The notes below the pieces were generated by a model, which saw nothing but the letters and a program-made list of their open reading frames with translations, searched no databases and was not told where the DNA came from. DNA of 64,000 bases, taken from positions 8,480,501 through 8,544,500 of the forward strand of contig CP136892.1 in assembly GCA_034359265.1 (NCBI GenBank), in the 5' to 3' direction. This stretch comes from Canna indica (taxonomy: Eukaryota > Streptophyta > Magnoliopsida > Zingiberales > Cannaceae). Shown in pieces: positions 10,151-20,785 of the stretch (its first letter is position 1; each line of letters begins with the position of its first letter). Made by a program: the position numbers and the translations under genes.

Positions 10151-12137
10151 TTTTTCCTTCGTCAGAAATTTCCATCCACGTGGTCAAATCAGCACAACAT
10201 GAAATTGATTGCAGGCCACGGCCCACAAGAACGAGCTGTAGCTCGTTCATCATCCCAATTTCCACGGCTTTGAATTGAACCGGTCCGGTCGAGCTGTCTC
10301 CGCTTCAAAATTAAGAACTAGGACCAGAATTATTCATACCTGTCTACTTTGGATAAGGCTCCTCATTTACTTGGCTAGTCGTCGGCTGTCACCCTAATGA
10401 TTCCAACACGAATCTCACAGAAATAAATACCCAATCTCTTCCCTCGAATCTAGGCAGATGTCTCCCAAATCCACACCAATCCCCATCGATCCGACGGCCA
10501 GATTTAGATCGGCGGTCCCTTTTCTCCAGTCAAACGGCACGCCAACCACGGGCTGACCGGCTTAGCTTCTTTTTTATTCGACCGGTCGGATTTAAGCCAC
10601 GCAAGCTAAAAGACGAGAGAATATGTAAGGATATATCGGTGAGGTACACCAACCGGTGAGGGGACTTTACGTAATATTGTTTTCACCTTTTGTCGGCTAC
10701 CCGGGACTCACACCTTCCTTCTGGCCGAGGAAATACGGGACCCACAAAACCCCACCTGGTTTTGTCAATGGGCAAGCAGGTAAGAGATCGGGGATAATAA
10801 TGAGAAGGTGGCCCCCAGTCGCGAGTCCGCCAATAATGAATGACTTCGGCGGCAGCTTTACTACATGGTGGGCCCGCGGAGCAGACAGCTACAGCCTGTT
10901 CTCACCTCCGACGGTCGCAACCAATGGATTTAAGGGATCGGGTGACGTGCGGCGGGATATTCCACATTTCTTTAAATCAAGTAATGGGAAGATTTAGCCA
11001 TTAATTGGTCAATAATTAGGAAAAGAGACGCGCAAAATAACGCAGAAAAGTAATAGCTAGTGTTATTTAAAAGGGGTGGGTTTGGAATCGAGTTTGAACG
11101 GTCAAAGAAAGCGTACGTTGGAGGACTCCGAAGAGGGCTTTGCCTTTGACTGCCATCGGGGGAAGAGAAGGTGTATATCTTTTCCTTCCCCAAAGCGAGA
11201 GGGATTGAATCATTAAAGCGCTTCATTTCCGAATTCTGATCTCGATCCGGAGCCTCAGCAGGCAGAGGTACTAGAAGAAGTAGAGGCAGTCAGAGGTGCC
11301 GGAGCCCGGAGGTGAAAGAGGCGGCGGTGAGGAGGAGAGGTGGATCTGGTTTCTTGGATCCGTATTTTTGGTGTTAATTGCGGTCGATCGAAGAGGTGAA
11401 TCTGGAGCTTTGAGATTGTGAGCATTTTGGTTAATTGTGGATTGGTACCGTTTTCTGTTGGGTCAGTTTGTCTGCGGTTCTTCATCAAATCTGGGCATTT
11501 TGTTGAAAATATGATTTTTTTGCTGGAAGTTATGATTCTTATTTTCTTAGGACTTAGGAGGTGACTTTTGCTTTGTTTCTTCTTGTGCTAGCTTTTTCTT
11601 TTTCCTGCTGTTAGGTGAAGGATCTTACTTTTGGATTAGGAAATCTTTATACTTGCGTTTCTTGTTTTGCATCCTGAAACTAATCCACCGCAGATCTTCT
11701 TGTATTCAGAATACTTTTTTTTTTCCCAGTAATTTAGGATGTCTTTGGCTTATGAAACTGAATCTCTCTCTCCCTCTCCCTCTCTTTTCTGTGAAGGACG
11801 TAAGATGTTTGATTTAGTTTTACCTGAAAGATTAGTCATGGTCGAGGCCGTAAACTTTTGCAAGATGAACGTGTAGCATATTTATCGTAACTTTGCTTTC
11901 TTTCTTTTTCTTTTCTTTTTATTTTCTCCTCATATTTGGGTTCAGAGTGGTGAATGTGTTTAGCCCTGGAGATCAAATTTATCTTTTGTGGACTTGGCGT
12001 CTGTCTAGATGTTTTCTAATTAGAGGTGGTTGAGATCTTTTACTCATTTCCATTATGCCTTCTGACATGATATGTTCGCCAGCAGGTACATGTTAGCTTC
12101 GGCCTGAAAAAAAGGGCTCAGTTCAGTGTAATTAGAC
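10151..12137 (+). promoter_or_regulatory. Upstream region and probable 5' UTR (with intron) of the GSK3-like kinase gene
   Basis: No protein gene is supported here. From about 11220 the sequence is purine-rich and then T-rich, like a plant 5' leader followed by a leader intron. It contains a CT-rich stretch (11760-11787) and a possible acceptor (TTAG) at 12132-12135, just before the start codon. Leader introns are common in plant shaggy-like kinase genes. The transcription start is not fixed from sequence alone. Confidence 0.4.
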
Positions 12138-14881
12138 ATGGCTTCGATGAGCATGGCGCCCACGTCAGGTTTGAGAAACACCAATGGCACAAGCGTTGGA
12201 GTGGACAAGTTGCCAGAGGTGATGAGTGACATGAAACTAAGGGATGATAAGGTAGATAAGCGGAAACTATTATGACAACTGAAGCCAAACGCGATATGTT
12301 ATGACAAATTTGATAAATTTGCAGGAAATGGAAGCTACAGTGATTGATGGAAATGGGACAGAAACTGGTCATATCATTGTTACGACTATCAATGGAAAAA
12401 ATGGCCAGCCAAAGCAGGTACTATAACAAGATAACATAAAGCGATTTGAGTACTTGGATATTTTGCCTGCCTTTCTTTTTCTACTACGAATGAACATTTT
12501 GTTCTTCAGAAGAAGTAGAGCAACCTACGAATGCTAGTCAATGAATTGAAATATGTCAAATCTCTTGTTTGGGCTTTTTATCCTTTACTAGACTTTTTTA
12601 CATGTTCCGTCAAGTTGATTAGATAACGTGTTGATTTTAACTGCAGACTATAAGTTACATGGCTGAACGTGCTGTAGGTCATGGATCATTTGGAGTTGTT
12701 TTCCAGGTTAGTTTGGTGATTAACTCGATCTGCTCAAAGTTATTATCAATGTTTTATTGTTGGACTTAAATATCACTTTGCACAACATTGTTGTTCGTTA
12801 GTAATTAATGGTCCCATGATTCCTGGTTTATCATGAATCATGACAATGCTTCCTTGATGAGATACTTTTCACAAATGTATGTCAATGTAATGGATTAATT
12901 CCACTCATAATTACTACCTGGTTTTAACTATCTCTTTGTGTTTTTTGTTTTTCCTTTTGTTAGGCCAAATGTCTAGAGACGGGAGAGACTGTAGCTATAA
13001 AAAAAGTTCTTCAAGATAAGAGGTACAAGAACCGTGAGCTGCAAACTATGCGCCTTCTGGACCATCCAAATGTTGTTTCTTTGAAGCATTGCTTCTTTTC
13101 AACAACTGAGAAGGAGGAGCTGTATCTGAATTTGGTGCTTGAATATGTACCAGAGACAGTTCATCGTGTTATTAAACACTACAACAAGATGAATCAACGT
13201 ATGCCTCTTATATATGTGAAGCTGTACACGTACCAGGTATTTTTGAGTTTATGATGCTGCCATGTTTTTGTTCTGATCAACATGGCTTCTTCTTTTTTCT
13301 TGCAGATTACACTATGTATTAGTAGATCATTTTGTTGTTATAGCTTATATCCAACACAGCTAGTACCACAATTGCAGTTATTTGCTAGAATACATTATCT
13401 GTCAAATTTTGAGTATTATTAATAAAATTTGATTGATGAAATTTTGGTAGTTTACCCCTATTAAGTACTTGAAGACCTGGTGATATATGTTCATTTTCCA
13501 TTTAACAGATATGCAGAGCACTGGCGTACATTCATGGCACTGTTGGGGTGTGCCACAGAGACATTAAGCCACAAAACCTTTTGGTATGCATTAATCCATT
13601 TAATCTTTACTATTTTTGTAATTTCAGATTCCTCTTATCTATATTACTGCTATATTTTGTAAACAATAATTCTACGAAGTTATGATATTTACGATAGCTC
13701 GTGCGTTTCTATGACAGGTCAATCCACATAGTCATCAGCTGAAAATATGTGACTTTGGCAGTGCAAAAGTGTTGGTAAGTTAGTTTACCCCTAAAATTGT
13801 CTTCAATGATGTATTACTATCATCAATTCTTAAACTTTTTACTGCTACGCAGGTGAAAGGGGAACCAAATATATCATACATCTGTTCCCGGTATTATAGA
13901 GCTCCTGAACTTATTTTTGGGGCAACCGAGTATACCACAGCAATTGACATCTGGTCTGCTGGTTGTGTTCTTGCTGAGCTATTGTTAGGACAGGTAGCTA
14001 AATATAACATTACCTGAATTTACATAGCTTACCATTCTATATTTGATATGATTTATACTATTATTTGTTCACTAAATTGATCTGTCTACCATACAGCCTC
14101 TATTTCCTGGTGATAGTGGAGTTGACCAGCTAGTTGAAATTATTAAGGTATGTATTAAGTTATGCCATGGCTGTATCAACTGCTAATCCTTTATTTGATG
14201 TATTCTTATGTAATGTTTGATGTTGCAGGTTTTAGGTACCCCCACAAGAGAAGAAATCAAATGCATGAATCCAAATTACACTGAGTTCAAATTCCCACAG
14301 ATCAAAGCTCACCCTTGGCACAAGGTACTACAAGAAATATATTCCCGTGTAGTTTCGTGTCGGGCAACCCCCACATGTACATAAAATTTGCTTTTACATC
14401 TATGTGTTCCATTAAATCTAAGCACATCATCTACTTCCAAACAGATCTTCCATAAGCGAATGCCTCCTGAAGCTGTTGACCTTGTATCTAGGCTTCTACA
14501 ATACTCTCCAAACCTGCGATGCACTGCTGTGAGTATTGACACTGCATTTATTTGAATTAGTGATTGTTAGGTGTTCATCTGCTGAAGTATTTTCCTTTGT
14601 ACAGTTAGAAGCACTAGTTCATCCATTCTTTGATGAGCTTCGGGACCCTAGTGCACGCTTACCAAATGGCCGATTTTTGCCCCCTCTTTTTAACTTCAAG
14701 CCTCATGGTGAGTCTTTTGGCAAATTAGTAGTGATTGTGCTAAAATTATTTTTCAATATTCATCTGTTGATATTATTTTGCTATCTTGTGTTATGTAGAG
14801 TTAAAGGCGGTGCCAATGGAGATTGTACTGAAGTTGATTCCAGAGCATGCTAGAAAGCAATGTGCATTCTTAGGATTGTAA
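12138..14881 (+). CDS. GSK3/shaggy-like serine/threonine protein kinase (group I type)
   Basis: Twelve coding exons join in frame: 12138-12251, 12325-12417, 12647-12706, 12964-13236, 13509-13583, 13718-13774, 13853-13993, 14097-14147, 14229-14324, 14445-14528, 14605-14707 and 14799-14881. They give 409 residues with GT-AG introns. Seen: a glycine loop GHGSFG (80-85), the ATP-binding lysine in VAIKK (K102), HRD (196-198), DFG (217-219), the activation-loop tyrosine in ISYICSR (Y233), APE (241-243) and TREE (294-297). The N-terminus ([20 protein letters not shown]) and the C-terminus ([10 protein letters not shown]) match the ASK-alpha/gamma/epsilon group. Family knowledge: these cytosolic and nuclear kinases phosphorylate primed substrates in brassinosteroid, stress and metabolic signalling; mutations in TREE disturb negative regulation. 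Length and motifs are complete, so it should be functional. The substrates of this copy are unknown. Confidence 0.97.
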
Positions 14882-15200
14882 TTTGGTAGACATGATTCAG
14901 TTAGATGGAGGAAATCACCACGTTTGACTTGCAACATGTACTTCCAGTGAGATTGGAGAGTTGGTGGAACATATCAATGGAAACAGTAAGATCATTAAGT
15001 TGGTGAAGCATTTGATCAGTGGAAAGAGCTGGAGCTGTTTCTTTGTATTGTGATCTGCCACATTACATTCCTGTTTGTAGATTGTGAAATGGTCTGCCAC
15101 TCTCCAAAAGACCTCAATGTTTCTCTGCTAACCTCTTCTCTGACAGATTGTAACATTATATTAGTTCATAGATGAGTATTATTTAGTTCATGATTTATGA
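14882..15200 (+). other. Probable 3' UTR of the GSK3-like kinase gene
   Basis: Noncoding sequence follows the stop codon and includes T-rich and TTGTAA-type plant polyadenylation-like tracts around 15145-15200. No exact cleavage site can be set. From about 15200 to 15855 I see no gene; the sequence is AT-rich intergenic DNA. Confidence 0.4.
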
Positions 15201-16189
15201 ACAATTGCTGCTATTCCTTCTTTTGGTGCATTTGCGGATTTGGAAGATACGGATGACAACTCTTATCATCCATACAACTTGTGTAAAAAAATTGAGTGCA
15301 ATCAATGACCCTTTCTGTTTATTACAAGTGTGAGTCAAGTGAGTTTTAAGAAAATATTTGAAGTATACTTTAAATTAATATAAGAAAAATGATGGTAAGC
15401 TGACTCATTTATTTAAAACAGTTACAAAGATACTGTTGAGAAAACATATTTTGAAGTCAGATTAGCAGATCTGTTGCAGCTTCTCTTTAACAAATGTGAC
15501 ATTTGGTTCGTAAACAAACCAATTAAGGTGGAACAAGAACTGCTACACCAGTTTACAAACTATTAAGATTTATGAGCAATGTCTTATCAGTTATCACAAA
15601 CAAACAAGCATAGCCTTACACCTTTGAAGCACAAATGAGCTCAATCTGCTATCCTTCTTTTATGCACACTGATGATAACAACCAGAAATGGATTTCTTTA
15701 GTTGGATTATGTTGTCTATGATGCATCACCAAGCTGACAATTGCACTAGCTAATTATCATTTAAGACAACTGTTTACATTACTCTTAACTCGACAAGGTT
15801 CAAGCTAAGAGATGCTTTCCATTTGGCAACCAAAGTAAACAGCTAGGCAACAGTACTAGTTCAGTGAAGCAAGTAATTGCAGAAGGGAAACAACAAACTC
15901 CATCTGGAATTCTGGATTTCCTCACTAATAGTCAAGAAATAGAGGAACATGTACAAAGAGAGACTTGATCTTATTTTGTTGCGTGAACCGGAGACTTGAT
16001 CTTTGACAAGGCGTTGACAATCTGATTGAGAGGAAGAGAAGTCTGCAACAGCTCAAAAGGGAAAAACATTAGCCGCTTCAATTTCTTATAACAAAGAAGT
16101 AAATGTAATGGCAAGAAAAGTTCCCAGAAATGTTAACACAACCTTGTATAATGTTTGTCGGTTTGTCCCATAAATTTTTATGTAAGAAT

Positions 16190-16610
16190 TCTTGGAAACA
16201 AGCATAATGTTGGGGTCTCTTCCTTTCTCTTATCCGCCGAGCTTCCTTCCCGATCATCTCAGCTTCTGCCTGCTGTCCTGCTCGAGTTACCTCTACTCGC
16301 TTCCTGTCCAGATTGCGCCTAACTATCATATGGTGTTGGTTCATTTGGTTCGAACGCAATTCTCGAGTGTTTCGACAAAAAAGCTCTCCTCCAGAGGCGT
16401 TGGCCGAATCCGCTGCTAGTTTCCTTACTTCTTACGATAGTTGTCATTCACCCGACATAGCACTCGTTTGATGTCGTCAATTTGTCTTTTTCATCTTCTG
16501 TTTTCTTATTATTGTTTTCAATGTTTTACAATCTATCTCCCCCTCTACCTATAATCTTTTCAATCCTCTTGAATAAGATTCCGGGTGTTTTGTTTCAAAA
16601 AAAAAAAAAA
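16190..16610. other. Possible retroposed segment ending in a 14-A run, in intron 3 of the peptidase-like gene
   Basis: A moderately GC-rich block differs from the surrounding AT-rich intron and ends in A14 at 16597-16610. The complement strand reads a basic stretch (HMIVRRNLDRKRVEVTR) that I cannot assign to a family. The sequences just outside the two ends are loosely similar (CCCAGAAATGTT at 16133 versus TTCAGAAATAGTT after the A-run), but this is not a convincing target duplication. It may be a small retroposed insertion. Confidence 0.3.
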
Positions 16611-17458
16611 CCTTTTCAGAAATAGTTGATCGAAGGATAACCTGAGAATTTGTTCTTTTAATAATAATAGACTTATATTTTTAGACAACCAACTATGTTT
16701 AATCAGTGCAAAGATCCCCATATTATTTATCAGGTTATATATTTATTCGGAAGAGTTTCCACACCTCTCAATGTTGCATGTAAATTTACCCAAAGTTCCT
16801 AAGCATAAATTAGTGGTACAAATCTAAGCCCCAATCTTAGCTATGAATGCTTACTGGATGAAACACAGGTTAAGGTCATGAGTCAACTGATTCAATATTT
16901 GAGACACAGAGGAGTAAATGAATTCCCAATCTGAATCCTATTTGTGTACATAAATAGCCTAAATTAAGTTTCTAATCCTAAATTATTGGTACAAATGAAT
17001 CTTGTAAACTGAGCCAACCCAACAAATGAATCTTGTAAATGAAATTTTTGCATCAGTTTCACCTCCAACAAATATCAAACATTATTTTCTATCTAAAGTG
17101 TACACAACCATATAACCAATGATGTAAAGAAGTCGTTGAAATGAGAATGTAAAAAGTCAATCTGCTTGTTCCTACAGGATAGAACATGCATTTAGATTAT
17201 CCACTTGATTAATCTGGCATAAACTAAATCAGAAACTATTTAGGAATATTCAAATACAGGTGTTGGAGCTGCTCAGGTTGTCTTTTTGGTGATGCAAGAT
17301 GTGTTTGTTGTAGAGGAGTCCAGTTGTATTTTGGTTTTCTTCCTGTTTGGGTCCCTCTTTTGCTTCCCCTGGGTGTTTCTGGGTTTGTATCTTTTTTCCT
17401 TGTCTCTTGATTTTTATCCTTGTGTTCTCTCGTTCTTTCCATATCCAATGAAAGGGCC

Positions 17459-17958
17459 TTGAAAAGTGAGAACCATCTTCATGGATTACACTAATTCTAG
17501 ACTCATGGACTCTAATGATGGATGGTTTTTTGCAATTTCTTTAGAAAGGTGTTTTTTATATACATTAGTTGCAAAAAGTCCATCTCAACATCTTATCATG
17601 ATAACTAATAGCTTAACTAGGAACTTCTTTAAGGCAATTCAGATTAAAGAATCTCCTCAATATCCATACGATCCGAAGAAGTTTGTTCAGATAATTAGCT
17701 CAATAAGAATTAAATGGAAACATAAATCAAAACTAATCGATGTAGAAAAGTGAGAACCATCTTCATGGCTTGCATTAGTTCTAGTCTCATGGACTCTAGT
17801 GATGGATGGACTCTAGCTTAACAAATAACTTCTTTCAGGTAATGCAGACTAAAGAATCACCTCAATATCCATATGATCTGAAGAAGCTAGTTCAGATAAC
17901 ATAGCTAAATATGAGTTAAAATAGAAACATAAATCAAAACTAATCAATGTAGAAATGC
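17459..17958. repeat. Imperfect tandem duplication, ~285-bp then ~210-bp copy, in intron 3 of the peptidase-like gene
   Basis: The block beginning GAAAAGTGAGAACCATCTTC at 17460 is repeated at 17745. Both then run through the same landmarks: CATGGACTCTA, CTTAAC, CCTCAATATCCATA and CATAAATCAAAACTAATC. The second copy is shortened in the middle. It has no coding meaning and was probably formed by local duplication. Confidence 0.75.
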
Positions 17959-19676
17959 TCATAGTAAATACCATAATGATCAGCGTACCTCTCGAATATG
18001 TGAGATACTTCCATCGGAAGGTACAATTGGTACCCTCTGCAAGATTACCAACAGAAAGAACTTGTTCATACATTATGGAGAAATCCTAATGTAAGAGAAT
18101 GGTAAGCAAACAAATGACAACTAAAAGAGCAATGCACATTTAACCTGAGGTTTCCATCCCATCTCATCTGGACTGCGAAAAGTAGCCTCATTGACTGCTC
18201 GATTCTCAATAGCGAACCTTATAGCACTGCTATTAACTCCAAGATGTAGCTAATAAAACAACAACACAAAATGAAACAAGCACAAGTCAAAATAAGGAAG
18301 TAGAGATTACAAGTCCAAAGTTTGGCCATGGTCAAAATCTGATTATAAAGTGAATCTCAATTCTGATCTATATTTCATTTAAGTGATATTTACTAAAAAC
18401 ATAACATATTTCATAATCAGAGACTTCCGAAATAAACAGTCAGCTCGTTTTGGAGTATGAAAGAGGCAATGGCCTTGTTTGGTAATTAGCAGTCAGCTTT
18501 AAAGTTTAGCTTATTGTATTAGTTGATTTTACCGGCTTATTGCATTAGCTTAGTTGTTAGCCGTTTGAATGTATAAAGTGTCAAATAAGGACATGAGTAT
18601 ACTTTGTTCCTATTCGGCAATTAATGTTTATTATTATTAATGATAATAAAGTATTGAACCATTAACTAATGGTAGACATTTCATGTAAATTTTAGAAAGT
18701 GAAAGGGCATAAATGTCTTTTGTGAAATTGCGCTTTGGAAAAATCTGGTTGTCAAAAACTATAGATAGTTTTTTTCATCTGTTGAAACCTCTCAAGTCTC
18801 AATGGCCTCAAAAAGCTATAAGCATTCCAACAGCTCAATATAATATATATTGATTTTACATGAGCAACCAGATAAATTAATTTTAAAACACTAGGCATAA
18901 TTCCTGTGCCATAAAACTTTAACCTTGTGAAACAAAAAAAAAATACAATGTGCATAGTAACATTAATAACAGATATACCCATCCATCTAAAACCAACTTA
19001 GCAAAGTTTTGTGATAAATTTAATATCACTAGTCTTGTCTAAGAAATAACAAATTAAGAGAGCAATTTACCCAGATGATTTGTCCCCTGTTTGAACTTTC
19101 ATTATCTTTCCCAGTCACGGATTGCTGAAATATCTCATTAAGATGAGGCAGTGCCCCCTCTCCTGCTGTCTCAAGAACATTACAGCTAGCAAGAACAAGA
19201 CCTTTGGGTAATCCTTTCTTTTGCATGAACCCCTTCAGGTTCCTAATAATTATCTCTGTTGGATTCTCAGACACTCCATGAAATTTCTTAGATCCAGTGA
19301 CATGAACAGTTACTACTGAAGGCCCTTCAGAACCCATTTTCTCCTATCTCTGCGTTATGATCGATTAATGTAAGTCTTTTTTTGTATCTTGACAAATGAA
19401 TGCCTGTGAACTGATCAAATATACCTGCAAGATCAAACTACATTCTATGTGAATTAAGTTAGAATCTTATTTTATATACTACACATACTTTAGAAATAAA
19501 ATTCCAACACTTAACTAATATAATCAGAGATATTTAAGGCCGCCTGTAAATGAAAGCATGGGAAACCTAAAACTGATTTGTGCTCTAAATTAAAGTACAA
19601 CCTATGAACAAAAAATGTATATGGCCTTAAGAATCAAGCAAATGATCTTTCTAGCAAACCAAACTCACAAACATAT

Positions 19677-19952
19677 TGTTAAAGTCCCACATTGGTTAAA
19701 AATATGGCCAAAGTAGTCTTTAAATAGTTTGGGCAATCATCTCCCCAAGAGCTAGCTTTTGGGGTGAGTTAGGCCTACTAATTTCTTAACATGGTATGCC
19801 AATTGTGTGGTTGATATTGTGCCACCCGTAGATGTCCAGTAAACTCCACGCTCTAGATGTCCAATCCTGGGCGTGAGGGGGGTGTTAACGTCCCACAATC
19901 CTCTCCCAAGAGCTAGCTTTTGGGGTGAGTTAGATCTACTAATTTCTTAACA
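19677..19952 (+). mobile_element. TRIM retrotransposon (276 bp) upstream of the peptidase-like gene
   Basis: Two short LTRs (19677-19791, and 19883-19952 with an internal deletion) both start TGTTAA and end CTTAACA. A primer-binding-like TGGTATGCC follows the first LTR, and a purine-rich tract (GTGAGGGGGG) precedes the second. A perfect 5-bp target duplication, CATAT, flanks the element (19672-19676 and 19953-19957). It encodes nothing. Related copies lie at 44264-44377 (solo LTR) and 58182-58511. Confidence 0.9.
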
Positions 19953-20219
19953 CATATTAATCATTTATTTCAAGAACAACCAATAATTTCAAGTTTCAAC
20001 TAAACGCAAAAGTACCTCCAACTGGTAAACAAGATGAGCTACTCCAAAAATCCTACTTGCATCCCTAACAATGATCCAAAAATCCTACTTGCATCCCTAA
20101 CAATGAACAAAGCAAGCCCTCCTTTGTCAAGAAGTCCCATTGCCCAACAAGACGTAGAAACACAATACAAATCCGATTATGATATTACGTTCATCAACTA
20201 ATTAATAACCCGTAATTTG

Positions 20220-20700
20220 AAGGCCATCCTTTTCCCCAGCTCTCAAGAAGAAACGACATCAAGGATGTCTTCGTTAAACTTGCGCAACAAATCTTGAAAA
20301 AAATACGATTAAAGTTGATAAAAAGCGAATAAAACCCATGCCCACTAGAGCACCCATAGCTATCAACCTAGTAAGAAAACTGAATGAGCTTCGAATCCAA
20401 GCAAGAAATTGACAAACCCAGACCAGAAGATATAAAAGATGGTATCTTTGGCAAATTTCAAAGACCAAGGATCGACCATAGAACTAAAGTTCTCACCTTT
20501 AACCCTCCTGGGATCAAAGAAATGGAAAGGGATGCGAGCAAAGAAACTAGTTCTTTGATACTCTAAACGAGATTGATCTTCTTGTGGTGGACGAGGGATG
20601 GAGCTGGTAGTACACAAGAAAGCGAGGGAGAAGACACAAAGAGCTGACTTTCTTCTGGGAAGAGGATGGATGTGAGGATTGGGCAAGAGATCAACGAGAT
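20220..20700 (-). promoter_or_regulatory. Probable 5' leader/promoter zone of the peptidase-like gene
   Basis: Short overlapping frames on both strands have no recognisable domain. The position, about 0.9-1.4 kb upstream of the start at 19337, and a CT-rich complement sequence around 20570-20690 fit a leader exon followed by an intron that contains the TRIM. This is inference from position only. Confidence 0.3.
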
Positions 20701-20767
20701 ATTAGAGGTGAGATGAGATTAGATTAGATAGGACAGAAGCCTGACAAGGTGATTCCCTGCTTTCCTT

Positions 20768-20785
20768 GCTCTCCTTGCTCACCTT
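20768..20785. repeat. Target-site duplication, left copy (LINE 20786-23087)
   Basis: The 18-bp sequence GCTCTCCTTGCTCACCTT is repeated exactly at 23088-23105. It abuts the T-run that is the complement of the LINE poly(A) tail. Confidence 0.9.

Larger units (their letters stand above)
15856..19337 (-). pseudogene. Pyroglutamyl-peptidase I (pyrrolidone-carboxylate peptidase)-like gene, catalytic segment lost
   Basis: Three intact exons read on the complement strand: 19337-19071 (MGSEGPSVVTVHVTGSKKFH onwards), 18249-18145 (LHLGVNSSAIRFAIENRAVN onwards) and 18036-17989 (RVPIVPSDGSISHIRE). A fourth begins at 16042 (TSLPLNQIVNALSKI) but stops at 15971, giving only 163 residues. Beyond that stop, other frames still encode QQNKIKSLFVHVPLFL and then EFVVSLLQLLASLN, ending at 15856. 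Compared with the family, about 25 codons around FVCNY, which holds the catalytic cysteine, are missing. Two frame changes follow, and the histidine segment (LFVHVPLF) is out of frame. The family removes N-terminal pyroglutamate from peptides in the cytosol. All splice sites look good, so loss may be recent. It could be transcribed, but a working peptidase is not expected. Confidence 0.85.
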
